From JAULZV01 sp032117135 (GTDB lineage: Bacteria > Patescibacteriota > Minisyncoccia > Phycocordibacterales > JAACPR01): 7,753 nt of DNA. The stretch lies in contig JAULZV010000049.1 in assembly GCA_032117135.1 (NCBI GenBank), forward strand, positions 1-7,753, read 5' to 3'. The notes under the pieces are model-generated. The model worked only from the letters and a program-made list of their open reading frames with translations, did no database searches and was not told where the DNA came from. Shown here piece by piece: positions 1 through 5,160 of the stretch. Each line of letters opens with the position of its first letter. Positions within the stretch are counted from its first letter, which is position 1. A program made the translations under genes and the position numbers.

Positions 1-73
1 CGGATATGGTTTAGTGGTAAAATACGTCCTTGCCAAGGACGAGTCGGGGGTTCGATTCCCCCTATCCGCACCA
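1..73 (+). tRNA. tRNA-Gly (anticodon GCC), first base missing
   Basis: The cloverleaf is complete except for base 1, which lies just outside the window. The acceptor 3' strand TATCCGC (63-69) pairs with the visible CGGATA at the 5' end plus one absent G. The anticodon stem CGTCC/GGACG (25-29/37-41) encloses loop TTGCCAA, giving anticodon GCC at 32-34. The T arm is GGGGG-TTCGATT-CCCCC (46-62). The discriminator is A70 and CCA is encoded at 71-73. It decodes GGC/GGU glycine codons. No terminator follows, because an insertion sequence begins six bases downstream, so its original 3' flank is separated from it. Confidence 0.96.
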
Positions 74-78
74 TGATC

Positions 79-103
79 CGTACCCCATTTAATGGACACG
101 GAC
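79..103 (+). repeat. IS left inverted repeat (IRL)
   Basis: The end begins CGTACCCCAT and continues into a GGACAC block. Aligned with the reverse complement of the right end it shares nine consecutive bases (GTACCCCAT) and a later GACAC. The outermost base is C instead of the T expected from the TG...CA ends usual in the family. Confidence 0.75.
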
Positions 104-144
104 AAACTGTTTTCTTTTAGTATTATCAATGATATTAAAGGAAC

Positions 145-591
145 ATGAGAACAATATTTTCAGAGGAACAAATAACACAATTGAAACAAAATCCGTGTGT
201 CTTTGAGTGTACACCAAAATCTATCCACTACACATTTGAATTCAAGAAGCGTGCACTCGATTTATACGAACAAGGTATTAGTCCAAATGAAATCTGGAAA
301 CAAGCAGGCTTTGATATTTCTGTGTGGAAGAAAGGATACTGTGGATACACACTCAAAGACTGGAGACGAATGGTTAAAAACAAAGGGATTGAAAGTCTCA
401 CCAAGAGAGGAGGAATACAAGCAGATACAGGTCCAAAGAATGAATCAATAATCGATGATGATACGGTGAAAAGACTCACACTTCAGGTGAAATATCTCCA
501 AGCAGAGAATACTTTTTTAGCACAACTCCGGGCCAAGAAAGCGGAGTCAAACTTAGGCCGAAAGAAAAATTCAAGATTATCAGAGAACTAA
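145..591 (+). CDS. IS3-family transposase OrfA (DNA-binding subunit)
   Basis: This 148-residue protein should bind the IS ends and, fused to OrfB by frameshifting, form the full transposase. Residues about 31-75 look like the helix-turn-helix region of IS3 OrfA (FKKRALDLYEQGISPNEIW, then a conserved-looking LKDWRR). Residues about 108-140 have heptad-like leucines (VKRLTLQVKYLQAENTFLAQ), matching the oligomerisation zipper of this family. The start ATG is preceded by AAAGGA only two bases upstream, one of the few Shine-Dalgarno-like sequences in the window, in contrast to the native genes. A -10-like TATTAT lies at 121-126 without a clear -35. The last codons overlap the region where the -1 frame carries orfB. 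Confidence 0.88.
   Translation: MRTIFSEEQITQLKQNPCVFECTPKSIHYTFEFKKRALDLYEQGISPNEIWKQAGFDISVWKKGYCGYTLKDWRRMVKNKGIESLTKRGGIQADTGPKNESIIDDDTVKRLTLQVKYLQAENTFLAQLRAKKAESNLGRKKNSRLSEN
561..570 (+). other. Probable -1 programmed ribosomal frameshift site (A AAG tetramer)
   Basis: The orfA reading frame passes through CGA AAG AAA AAT. OrfB lies in the -1 frame, which is open across this point and gives K-E-K-F-K-I-I-R-E-L, a typical start of OrfB. A_AAG at 561-564 is a known minimal -1 slippery sequence in IS3-family elements; G_AAA_AAT (564-570) is a weaker alternative. Slippage at 561-564 would give a fused OrfAB of about 422 residues. The position is inferred from frame geometry. I did not find a clear downstream stimulatory hairpin. 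Confidence 0.6.
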
Positions 592-608
592 ATGATGATA
601 TCAGTATT

Positions 609-1412
609 TTGTGTACACTCGCAAAGGTATCACGAAGTGGGTATTATCGATGGTTAGAAACTGCAAATGAACTAGATACAGACTATCTTGAGTATCTCAA
701 AATCAAAGAAGTATTTGATGAAGGAAAGAGCAAATATGGCTGGAGAAACATCAAAATGAGGCTTCCTTTAATGAATCACAAGAAGATACAGAGAATCATG
801 AGGAAGTATAATTTGATTGCGCAAGTGAGAAAAAGAAATCCATACAAACAGATGATGAAGAAAAGTTTGGAGCACAGAATCTTCCCAAACAAATTGAAAC
901 GAGAATTCAAACAAACAACTCCACTTAAAGCACTCTGTACCGATATCACTTATCTTCCATTTCATAATTCCTTTGCATATCTTTCAGTGATTAAGGATAT
1001 TGCAACAGGAGAAGTGTTGTCATGGAATACTTCCTTATTAATTGATGTTTCACTCGTCACACAGACAATTCAAAAGATACCATTCGATTTGAATGAGAAT
1101 ATTCTCATTCATTCAGATCAAGGATTTCATTATACAAATCCATCATATATCAAACTTCTTCAAGACTTAGGAATTGATCAATCAATGTCAGGCAAAGGGG
1201 CATGTATTGATAATGCGCCGATTGAATCATTCTTTGGACATATGAAAGATGAACTAGAGTATCACTCTTGCCAATCATTTGAAGAATTATGTTTAGTCAT
1301 TGATGAATATATGAGATACTATAATCACGAAAGAAAACAGTGGACACGAAACAAAATGACCCCAGTTGAGTACAGAGAATATCTTCTTGAAACAAGCAGG
1401 GTTCGGGGTTGA
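609..1412 (+). CDS. IS3-family transposase OrfB (DDE catalytic subunit)
   Basis: This is the catalytic part of the transposase, an RNase H-fold integrase-core (rve-type) protein of 267 residues from the TTG at 609. The open frame continues upstream to the frameshift site near 564, so its natural product is probably the OrfAB fusion. The N-terminal part matches the HTH_21-like region (SRSGYYRWL, then YGWRNIKMRL). The triad is visible: D in TDITYL, D in IHSDQGFHY, and E in APIESFFGHMKDE with the conserved K and DE after it. The C terminus YYNHERKQWTRNKMTPVEY is also typical. No frameshift or truncation is seen within the domain. The stop codon is TGA, directly followed by IRR. Confidence 0.93.
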   Translation: MCTLAKVSRSGYYRWLETANELDTDYLEYLKIKEVFDEGKSKYGWRNIKMRLPLMNHKKIQRIMRKYNLIAQVRKRNPYKQMMKKSLEHRIFPNKLKREFKQTTPLKALCTDITYLPFHNSFAYLSVIKDIATGEVLSWNTSLLIDVSLVTQTIQKIPFDLNENILIHSDQGFHYTNPSYIKLLQDLGIDQSMSGKGACIDNAPIESFFGHMKDELEYHSCQSFEELCLVIDEYMRYYNHERKQWTRNKMTPVEYREYLLETSRVRG

Positions 1413-1437
1413 GAGTGTGTCTACTTTATGGGGTACA
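1413..1437 (-). repeat. IS right inverted repeat (IRR)
   Basis: Read on the minus strand it begins TGTACCCCATAAAGTAGACA, a typical IS3-family end starting with TG. It starts immediately after the orfB stop codon, so the element has almost no 3' non-coding sequence. Confidence 0.78.
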
Positions 1438-1469
1438 TATCACCAAACGTTATATTGCCTTTATGTGTA

Positions 1470-1486
1470 GTAATGCGGAGCATTAC
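1470..1486. repeat. Perfect 7-bp hairpin, near-copy of the terminator tip at 1753-1767
   Basis: GTAATGC-GGA-GCATTAC forms a perfect stem with a 3-nt loop. Its reverse complement contains TAATGCTCCGCATTA, which differs by one base from TAATGCTTCGCATTA at 1753-1767. Confidence 0.6.
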
Positions 1487-1589
1487 GGATTAAGGAATCG
1501 ATTCTCTCGCCCGTATACAGTAAGTTTTTACAAAATAAAGCCACACGGAATCTTACCGATCGAGGAATTGAAAGTTAGAGTCGGGACAC

Positions 1590-1726
1590 AGGGATTCGTC
1601 CCACAGTTTCTAAATTCACTTCGTCGTTTCACTCCTTGTTCATTAAGAACTGCTGGACGCGGCTCGGCCACGACTTTTTCATTTCATTCAAAAGTCGGCT
1701 TCGCGGCCTCCGCCGTGCGAATCCCT
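1590..1726. repeat. Nested inverted repeat (about 137 bp)
   Basis: The outer arms AGGGATTCG (1590-1598) and CGAATCCCT (1718-1726) are exact complements. Inside, CGACTTTT (1671-1678) pairs with AAAAGTCG (1690-1697), flanked by GC-rich, imperfectly complementary arms (1655-1670 and 1698-1713). The outer arms resemble a tRNA T-arm sequence but no cloverleaf can be built. It could be a structured RNA, a small non-autonomous element or a tRNA-derived remnant. Confidence 0.45.
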
Positions 1727-1736
1727 TTCGATCACT

Positions 1737-1781
1737 AAAACAATGAAGCCTTAATGCTTCGCATTAAGGCTTCATTGTTTT
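1737..1781. terminator. Strong bidirectional intrinsic terminator
   Basis: A perfect 21-bp stem (1737-1757 with 1761-1781) closes on a TTC loop. It has an A-tract at the left base and a T-tract at the right base, so it can terminate from either side. It lies four bases from the 3' end of the minus-strand tRNA-Arg and most likely ends that transcript. From the plus side it also shields the tRNA from readthrough out of the IS. Confidence 0.88.
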
Positions 1782-1784
1782 ATG

Positions 1785-1856
1785 TGCTCTCGGAGGGATT
1801 CGAACCCCCAATAACGGTTCCGAAGACCGGCGTGATATCCATTTCACTACGAGAGC
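1785..1856 (-). tRNA. tRNA-Arg (anticodon TCG)
   Basis: Read on the minus strand, the acceptor GCTCTCG pairs with CGAGAGC and the discriminator is A. The D arm is GTGA/TCAC with an 8-nt loop. The anticodon loop CTTCGGA gives TCG (plus-strand 1821-1823), reading CGA arginine codons. The anticodon stem has four good pairs and one C-T mismatch at its outer end. The T arm is GGGGG-TTCGAAT-CCCTC with one G-T pair. CCA is not encoded (CAT follows the discriminator), so maturation needs the CCA-adding enzyme encoded next door. A weak promoter candidate is TTGTAT, 17 nt, TGATAT (1904-1899 and 1881-1876, minus), overlapping the cca start region. Confidence 0.94.
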
Positions 1857-1906
1857 AATTCTTGGTACACTACCCATATCAGGCAGTGACGCTATTCTAT
1901 ACAATA

Positions 1907-3382
1907 ATGACAAAAAGTCCACTCATACTCAATATTCCCTTTAATGTTACACAAGTAACATCTAAGCTCGAAGAAGCCGGCTTCGAGGCCTTTTTGGTTG
2001 GTGGATGTGTTCGAGATCACTTTATGGGTCTAGTACCTAAAGATTACGATGTGACAACTAATGCGACTCCTCAAGAGATCATCTCTCTTTTTGGCGAAGA
2101 TCAGACATTTTATGATAATGCATTTGGAACAGTGGGCGTTAAGACCGAATCCGAAGACCCAACTCTGAAGATTGTTGAGATAACTCCCTATCGCCTTGAA
2201 TCTGGATATTCGGATAGTAGACATCCTGACTCAGTACGCTTTAGTCAAAGACTTGAAGACGATCTTTCACGAAGAGACTTCACTATCAATGCTCTCGCCT
2301 ACTCGCCTTCTCAAGGACATATCATTGACCTATATGAAGGTATAAAAGACATACAAGATCGAGTCTTAAGGACAGTGGGTAATCCTTATGAACGTTTTAC
2401 TGAAGATGCGCTTCGGTTACTACGAGCTATCCGCTTTGCTGCCCAACTTAATTTCACAATAGACCAAGACACCTTCGTTGCTTTGTGTGGTACTCATGAA
2501 ACATTAGCTCATGTTTCACGTGAAAGAATAAAAGACGAGTTTTGTAAGTTACTTATGACACAAAATCCTGCTTCAGGACTCTTTTTGCTCATGCAATCTA
2601 AGCTACTTCAATTCATTTCAAAGGATCTTGTTGGCACAGTTGGGGTTTTGCAAAACAAACAAGCCCACAAGTATGATGTGTTTGAACACATGGTTCGAGC
2701 ACTTCAATATGCTGCAGATCAAAACTTTAGTCTCGAGATTAGACTCGCTGCTTTGTTTCATGATATTGCTAAGCCTCACACCAAAAGAACATCTGGCTCT
2801 AAAACAACCTTCTTTGGGCATGAAGTAGTTGGAGAACGTGTTACTCGTGTAACACTTCAAGAACTTAAGTTTTCACGTGAAACAATTGACTATGTATGTC
2901 TGCTCGTAAGATGGCATATGTTCTTTTCTGATCCAGATCAAATTACTCTTACTGCCGTACGTCGCATGCTTGCTCGAGTAGGAGAGGTGGCTATCTGGGA
3001 TCTTATCAAACTACGACAATGTGATCGAATTGGTACTGGACGACCAACGGCTAATCCATATCGGCTTCGCAAATATGTTTCGATGATCGAAGAAGCTCTC
3101 AAAGCACCGATTTCACTCAAAATGCTCAAGGTAGACGGAGCGCTACTCATGAAACACGGATTTGTACCCGGAAAGGCTCTTGGATTCGTACTTCATGCGT
3201 TATTTGACGAAGTTCTTGAGAATCCTGAACATAATACTGAAGAATACCTTGTTACACGTGCAACAGAACTCAAAAATCTTCCCGAAAAAGAGCTTGAAGC
3301 TTTGGCACAAAAGGGTAAAGATGCCTTACAGAAAGAAAATGACGAGCAAGTAGCTGATATTAGAAAGAAGTATAACGTATAA
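1907..3382 (+). CDS. cca: CCA tRNA nucleotidyltransferase / poly(A) polymerase family (class II)
   Basis: This cytoplasmic enzyme adds or repairs the 3' CCA of tRNAs. From the ATG at 1907 the product is 491 residues. Nucleotidyltransferase motifs are clear: GGCVRD (32-37), the metal-binding DYD (46-48), RRDFTINAL (122-130) and EDALRLLRAIRF (166-177). An HD domain follows (EHMVRAL around 260-266, LFHDIAKP around 283-290). The C terminus ends in a charged helix. A longer frame from 1754 exists, but its first 51 codons read through the antisense tRNA-Arg (the tell-tale SEGFEPP), so 1907 is chosen. No Shine-Dalgarno is seen; a -10-like TATTCT (1893-1898) would start transcription at about the ATG, suggesting a leaderless mRNA. 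It faces xth tail to tail across an 840-bp gap. CCA-adding versus A-only specificity cannot be decided here. Confidence 0.93.
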   Translation: MTKSPLILNIPFNVTQVTSKLEEAGFEAFLVGGCVRDHFMGLVPKDYDVTTNATPQEIISLFGEDQTFYDNAFGTVGVKTESEDPTLKIVEITPYRLESGYSDSRHPDSVRFSQRLEDDLSRRDFTINALAYSPSQGHIIDLYEGIKDIQDRVLRTVGNPYERFTEDALRLLRAIRFAAQLNFTIDQDTFVALCGTHETLAHVSRERIKDEFCKLLMTQNPASGLFLLMQSKLLQFISKDLVGTVGVLQNKQAHKYDVFEHMVRALQYAADQNFSLEIRLAALFHDIAKPHTKRTSGSKTTFFGHEVVGERVTRVTLQELKFSRETIDYVCLLVRWHMFFSDPDQITLTAVRRMLARVGEVAIWDLIKLRQCDRIGTGRPTANPYRLRKYVSMIEEALKAPISLKMLKVDGALLMKHGFVPGKALGFVLHALFDEVLENPEHNTEEYLVTRATELKNLPEKELEALAQKGKDALQKENDEQVADIRKKYNV

Positions 3383-3439
3383 TACTTGAACTTCTGGTAT
3401 GTATAGAAAGGTAAGAGTTGGGTTGTAAACAAAATTATA

Positions 3440-3543
3440 GCCCAGTGCCATATATCCTTTTATGAAAAGGAGCGCCACGCGTTCGGACTGCATACGACAC
3501 TTCGACCGCCGCTTGTTTCATAAAAGGATATATGGCGCTGGGC
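3440..3543. repeat. 28-bp near-perfect palindrome with 48-nt loop
   Basis: Arms 3440-3467 and 3516-3543 are complementary over all 28 positions with a single T/C difference that is still a G-T pair. The loop (3468-3515) is GC-rich and contains AGCGCCA (3471-3477), which can alternatively pair with TGGCGCT (3533-3539) of the right arm. It begins 58 bases after the cca stop. Neither side ends in a clear T-run, although the minus-strand exit reads CTATAATTTTG. Possible roles: cca 3'-end processing or termination signal, a small palindromic mobile element, or a small RNA. Confidence 0.75.
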
Positions 3544-3550
3544 GAGCATA

Positions 3551-3703
3551 TGTTTCATGAATAACAAAAGGCGCCTACTACGGCGCCTTTGAAGGTGTTA
3601 CTTGTGAAACAAAAACCACCCATATGCATTGTTTGGGGCGGCTGAACGCAAGGGGATGCGGTGGGCCTATAAAAGCATTGTATGGGTGGTTATTCGTGAA
3701 ACA
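3551..3703. repeat. Three copies of a 15-nt motif (one inverted, two direct)
   Basis: GTTATTCGTGAAACA (3689-3703) recurs as GTTACTTGTGAAACA (3597-3611) and, inverted, as GTTATTCATGAAACA (minus strand, 3565-3551). The inverted copy differs from the first by one base. The copies bracket the hairpin at 3614-3691 and the terminator at 3567-3590, and the outer two can pair to extend the terminator stem (3552-3557 with 3605-3610). A weaker fourth resemblance is ATTCGTGTGAAA (3790-3801). Confidence 0.55.
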
Positions 3704-4148
3704 ACTACATCGTCTGGTTCACACCGTAAAGATCTATGTCCTGACATCAAAGGGGATCAATGTCATGCGTACATAATGGCTCTACGGGCATTCGTGTGAA
3801 ATTCCTCAAGTCCTACACCGCTTGATCCTATGACTTTGAAATTGTCGATATGCGCGGGACGAGGAATAGGGACGGAATGTTGTTTTACTCTCAAAACAAA
3901 GGGTTTGCCTCACGCGTGAGGTGGGAACCTGTTTTGCAAAGCACTCCAAGGAATGTCCTGTTTGACGAATCAATCAGGAGGCCTTTTGGGGAGCACATTG
4001 TTTGTAGGGTGCGACAGGCTCTCGCGTGTCAGCATCCTAAGTAATTGTTGGCTACGTTTTGTGGTGGAGAGCCATGAGAAAATGAATCTATTGGACACAC
4101 TTTCTCATGGCTCACACCGATGTAAAGAACTTAATGTACTCAGTTCCC
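3563..4148 (-). ncRNA. Proposed large structured non-coding RNA (about 585 nt), family not recognised
   Basis: On the minus strand a good promoter (4181-4153) and an intrinsic terminator (3590-3566) frame a segment without coding potential but full of helices. In 5'-to-3' order: GGGAACU/AGUUCUU (4148-4142/4131-4125), starting at the predicted +1; a 13-bp stem (4113-4101/4081-4069) extended by GGUG/CACC; AGGAUGC-UGACA hairpin (4037-4027/4016-4006); long-range GUGCUCC/GGAGUGC (3996-3990/3947-3941) enclosing a CCUG/CAGG hairpin capped by UUGA-UUCG-UCAA (3978-3957); CAAAAC/GUUUUG (3936-3931/3897-3892) enclosing a 14-nt palindrome (3921-3908); AUUCCUC/GAGGAAU (3867-3861/3807-3801); a nested four-part stem with outer UUCACAC/GUGUGAA (3800-3794/3724-3718); and AACCACCCAUA/UAUGGGUGGUU on the DNA at 3614-3624/3681-3691. 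I do not recognise tmRNA, RNase P, 6S or SRP signatures. Size and ornateness recall the ROOL and GOLLD classes, but no sequence match is claimed. A structured xth 3' UTR is the main alternative. Confidence 0.6.
3567..3590 (-). terminator. Intrinsic terminator of the proposed ncRNA
   Basis: A perfect 9-bp GC-rich stem (AAAGGCGCC/GGCGCCTTT, 3567-3575 with 3582-3590) closes on a 6-nt loop. On the minus strand it is followed by TTTTGTTATTC, a fair U-rich exit; on the plus strand only TTTGAAGG follows, so the minus direction is favoured. An outer GTTTCA/TGAAAC pairing (3552-3557/3605-3610) extends the structure. Confidence 0.7.
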
Positions 4149-4152
4149 ATTT

Positions 4153-4181
4153 AGTATAGGACTACTCAAAGACATTGTAAA
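4153..4181 (-). promoter_or_regulatory. Sigma70-type promoter reading into the proposed ncRNA
   Basis: On the minus strand TTTACA (4181-4176, five of six consensus) is followed after exactly 17 bases by TATACT (4158-4153, five of six). Predicted transcription start is one of the three G residues 4148-4146, which begin the first hairpin. There is no downstream reading frame for it to serve. The -35 overlaps the hairpin at the xth 3' end. Confidence 0.65.
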
Positions 4182-4222
4182 GGACATTAATAGATCTTAT
4201 GTGGATAAGTGTCCTTTATGTC
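4171..4222 (-). terminator. Hairpin at the 3' end of xth (possible terminator)
   Basis: Arms AAAGGACA (4179-4186) and TGTCCTTT (4210-4217) are perfectly complementary. GACAT (4171-4175) and ATGTC (4218-4222) extend the stem past a 3-nt bulge. The stem begins at the base right after the xth stop codon on the minus strand. It is not followed by a strong T-run, so it may be a weak terminator, a 3'-end stabiliser, or act together with the overlapping promoter. Confidence 0.5.
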
Positions 4223-5005
4223 TTATATCTTTATTTTGCAAGCAATTGGACAGTGGTCAGATCCGAGCACTGTGTCTCTTATAAACAAGTTATCCACAGC
4301 CCCTACAAAAGAAGTGTATGCAAAAAAGTAATCAATTCTCCATCCGACATTTCGTTCTCGTGCCCGAGATTTTTGATCCCACCAAGTATAGGTAACTTTA
4401 TCCGGATTGAAGTGTCTGAAGAGGTCAATATACCCATTTTTTTCAAACGTATCGAGCTTTGCTCGCTCTTGTGGCAAAAAACCAATTGACTTGGCATTTT
4501 CTTTGGGTCGAGCAATATCTATCTCATGATGCGCAACGTTCACATCTCCACAAAATATAATATTTGGATTAATTTTCTCCATTTTCTTGAGAAAGGCAGT
4601 GAAGGCATCAAAATAGCGAAGTTTGTATTCAAGTCGATGAGGCTCGCCACCTCCGTTTGGAAAATAGCAGTTGATAAGGATAAAGTCCTTGAAAATAAGC
4701 GTTAATTGACGACCTTCCTGGTCTAATTCTTCGATACCAAGCCCTTCAATTACCTGCTCGGGCTTGATCTTGGTGTACACAGACACTCCGCTATATCCTT
4801 TGCGAGATAGGGCAGAGTTAAAATATGCATAATATCCTTCGGGGCACTGGAGATGCGCTGTGAGCTGCTCTTTATGAGCTTTGGTCTCTTGAAGGCATAA
4901 GATATCAGGGTTTGCCATAACAAATTGTGTAAAGAGACCTTTTTTGTCCCACGCTCTAATACCATTAACATTCCATGAGATTATTTCGATTGATTGCTTG
5001 TTCAT
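4223..5005 (-). CDS. xth: Exodeoxyribonuclease III-type AP endonuclease
   Basis: This DNA repair enzyme of the exonuclease III / AP endonuclease (EEP) family cleaves at abasic sites and removes 3' blocking groups, using a divalent metal. The product is 260 residues from the ATG at 5005, a normal family length. Visible motifs: SWNVNGIRA (10-18) with N14, LCLQETKA with E40, KGYSGVSVY, NCYFPNGG with Y114, FCGDVNVAHHEID with D154 and N156, GFLPQERAKLD, YTWWDQ, WRIDYFF with D225, and LGSDHCPI with D250 and H251. All catalytic and metal-binding positions appear intact. A GTG at 5011 would add two residues, but the extended -10 box predicts transcription from about 5005, so ATG is chosen. It is a single-gene unit, divergent from the 5161 gene and convergent with cca. 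A dyad overlaps its -35 box. Confidence 0.95.
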   Translation of the reverse strand: MNKQSIEIISWNVNGIRAWDKKGLFTQFVMANPDILCLQETKAHKEQLTAHLQCPEGYYAYFNSALSRKGYSGVSVYTKIKPEQVIEGLGIEELDQEGRQLTLIFKDFILINCYFPNGGGEPHRLEYKLRYFDAFTAFLKKMEKINPNIIFCGDVNVAHHEIDIARPKENAKSIGFLPQERAKLDTFEKNGYIDLFRHFNPDKVTYTWWDQKSRARERNVGWRIDYFFAYTSFVGAVDNLFIRDTVLGSDHCPIACKIKI

Positions 5006-5011
5006 GTACAC

Positions 5012-5039
5012 AATATAGCATTTTTTTGAAAAGGTTTAA
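5012..5039 (-). promoter_or_regulatory. xth promoter with extended -10
   Basis: On the minus strand TGC-TATATT (5020-5012) is an extended -10, with a weak -35 TTAAAC (5039-5034) at a 16-nt spacing. The -10 ends 7 bases before the A of the ATG at 5005, so the mRNA should be leaderless or nearly so. There is no Shine-Dalgarno. Confidence 0.65.
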
Positions 5040-5065
5040 GGAAGTGAACGAATTCCTTAAAGGAA
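5035..5065. promoter_or_regulatory. Operator-like dyad overlapping the xth -35
   Basis: TTTAAGGAA (5035-5043) and TTCCTTAAA (5053-5061) are perfect 9-bp inverted arms with a 9-bp spacer, 18 bp centre to centre. The second arm continues as TTCCTTAAAGGAA (5053-5065), giving a third AAGGAA half-site. The left arm covers the -35 of xth, a geometry expected for repressor control. The regulator is unknown. Confidence 0.5.
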
Positions 5066-5113
5066 AACAAAATCACATACAAACCCTTGCACTTTATATA
5101 AATAGTTATAGTA

Positions 5114-5143
5114 TTGACAATGGTTGTGATCTTCGGGTAAAAA
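5114..5143 (+). promoter_or_regulatory. Candidate promoter of the 5161 gene
   Basis: A perfect -35 TTGACA (5114-5119) is followed after 18 bases by TAAAAA (5138-5143), four of six for a -10. This would start transcription near 5150, giving an untranslated leader of about 11 bases. A second candidate upstream is TTGCAC (5087-5092), 16 nt, TAGTAT (5109-5114). Confidence 0.4.
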
Positions 5144-5160
5144 AGTAGAAAAAACAGATA

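Larger units (their letters stand above)
79..1437 (+). mobile_element. IS3-family insertion sequence (IS150-like layout), apparently complete
   Basis: The element is about 1.36 kb with imperfect terminal inverted repeats and two overlapping-phase genes. OrfA carries a helix-turn-helix and a leucine-zipper-like tail. OrfB is the DDE catalytic part, in the -1 frame relative to orfA, which is the hallmark of IS3-family elements. Both frames are open and all three catalytic acidic residues are present, so it may be active. It lies directly after tRNA-Gly. I could not find a convincing target-site duplication: the bases before 79 end in ATC and those after 1437 start with TATC. The exact left terminus is therefore uncertain by a base or two. 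Subgroup assignment is from gene layout and is tentative. Confidence 0.88.
1438..1736. other. Gene-free stretch with palindromes between the IS and tRNA-Arg
   Basis: No credible gene is seen. An open frame runs through (1409-1738, plus) but starts inside the IS end and has arginine/phenylalanine-rich, family-less composition. The stretch contains a small perfect hairpin (1470-1486), a 10-bp palindrome GAATCGATTC (1495-1504) and a nested inverted repeat (1590-1726). It is more GC-rich toward its right end than its surroundings. This is presumably what followed tRNA-Gly before the IS arrived. Confidence 0.6.
3383..4222. other. 840-bp gene-free gap between convergent cca and xth, filled with hairpins
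   Basis: No protein gene is supported: the short open frames here (3850-4044, 3953-4159) lack start signals and family resemblance. The gap holds, from left to right, a 28-bp palindrome (3440-3543), a proposed minus-strand structured RNA with its terminator and promoter (3563-4181), and a hairpin abutting the xth stop codon (4171-4222). 3383-3439 shows only a TATAAT on the minus strand (3439-3434) without a usable -35. Confidence 0.8.

Noticed and set aside
74..1441. Target-site duplication of the IS
   Set aside because: Flanks (ATC before, TATC after) do not give an exact direct repeat at consistent element ends.
1590..1726. Degenerate tRNA
   Set aside because: The T-arm-like segments face each other as an inverted repeat and no acceptor or anticodon stem can be formed.
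1409..1738. 109-residue open frame after the IS
   Set aside because: It begins inside the IS end, has no start signal and no recognisable family, and runs over palindromic sequence up to the terminator.
1754..1906. In-frame N-terminal extension of cca (51 codons)
   Set aside because: It is the antisense reading of tRNA-Arg, giving the familiar SEGFEPP peptide. The conserved protein begins at the ATG at 1907.
3440..3703. CRISPR array
   Set aside because: The repeats are few, imperfect, in mixed orientation and unevenly spaced; no cas gene is present.
3440..4118. Integron cassette array (attC sites) near a tyrosine recombinase
   Set aside because: The hairpins are not separated by cassette genes, I find no consistent GTTRRRY/RYYYAAC boundary pairs, and the recombinase lacks an obvious integron-integrase insertion and lies 1.7 kb away.
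3563..4148. tmRNA or RNase P RNA
   Set aside because: I find no tRNA-like ends or tag reading frame for tmRNA and none of the conserved RNase P core sequences I know.
3850..4159. Short plus-strand open frames (64 and 68 residues) in the gap
   Set aside because: They overlap each other, lack promoters and ribosome-binding signals, and coincide with strong RNA helices.
5006..5011. GTG start for xth, two codons upstream
   Set aside because: It falls between the -10 box and the predicted transcription start, so it would not be in the mRNA.
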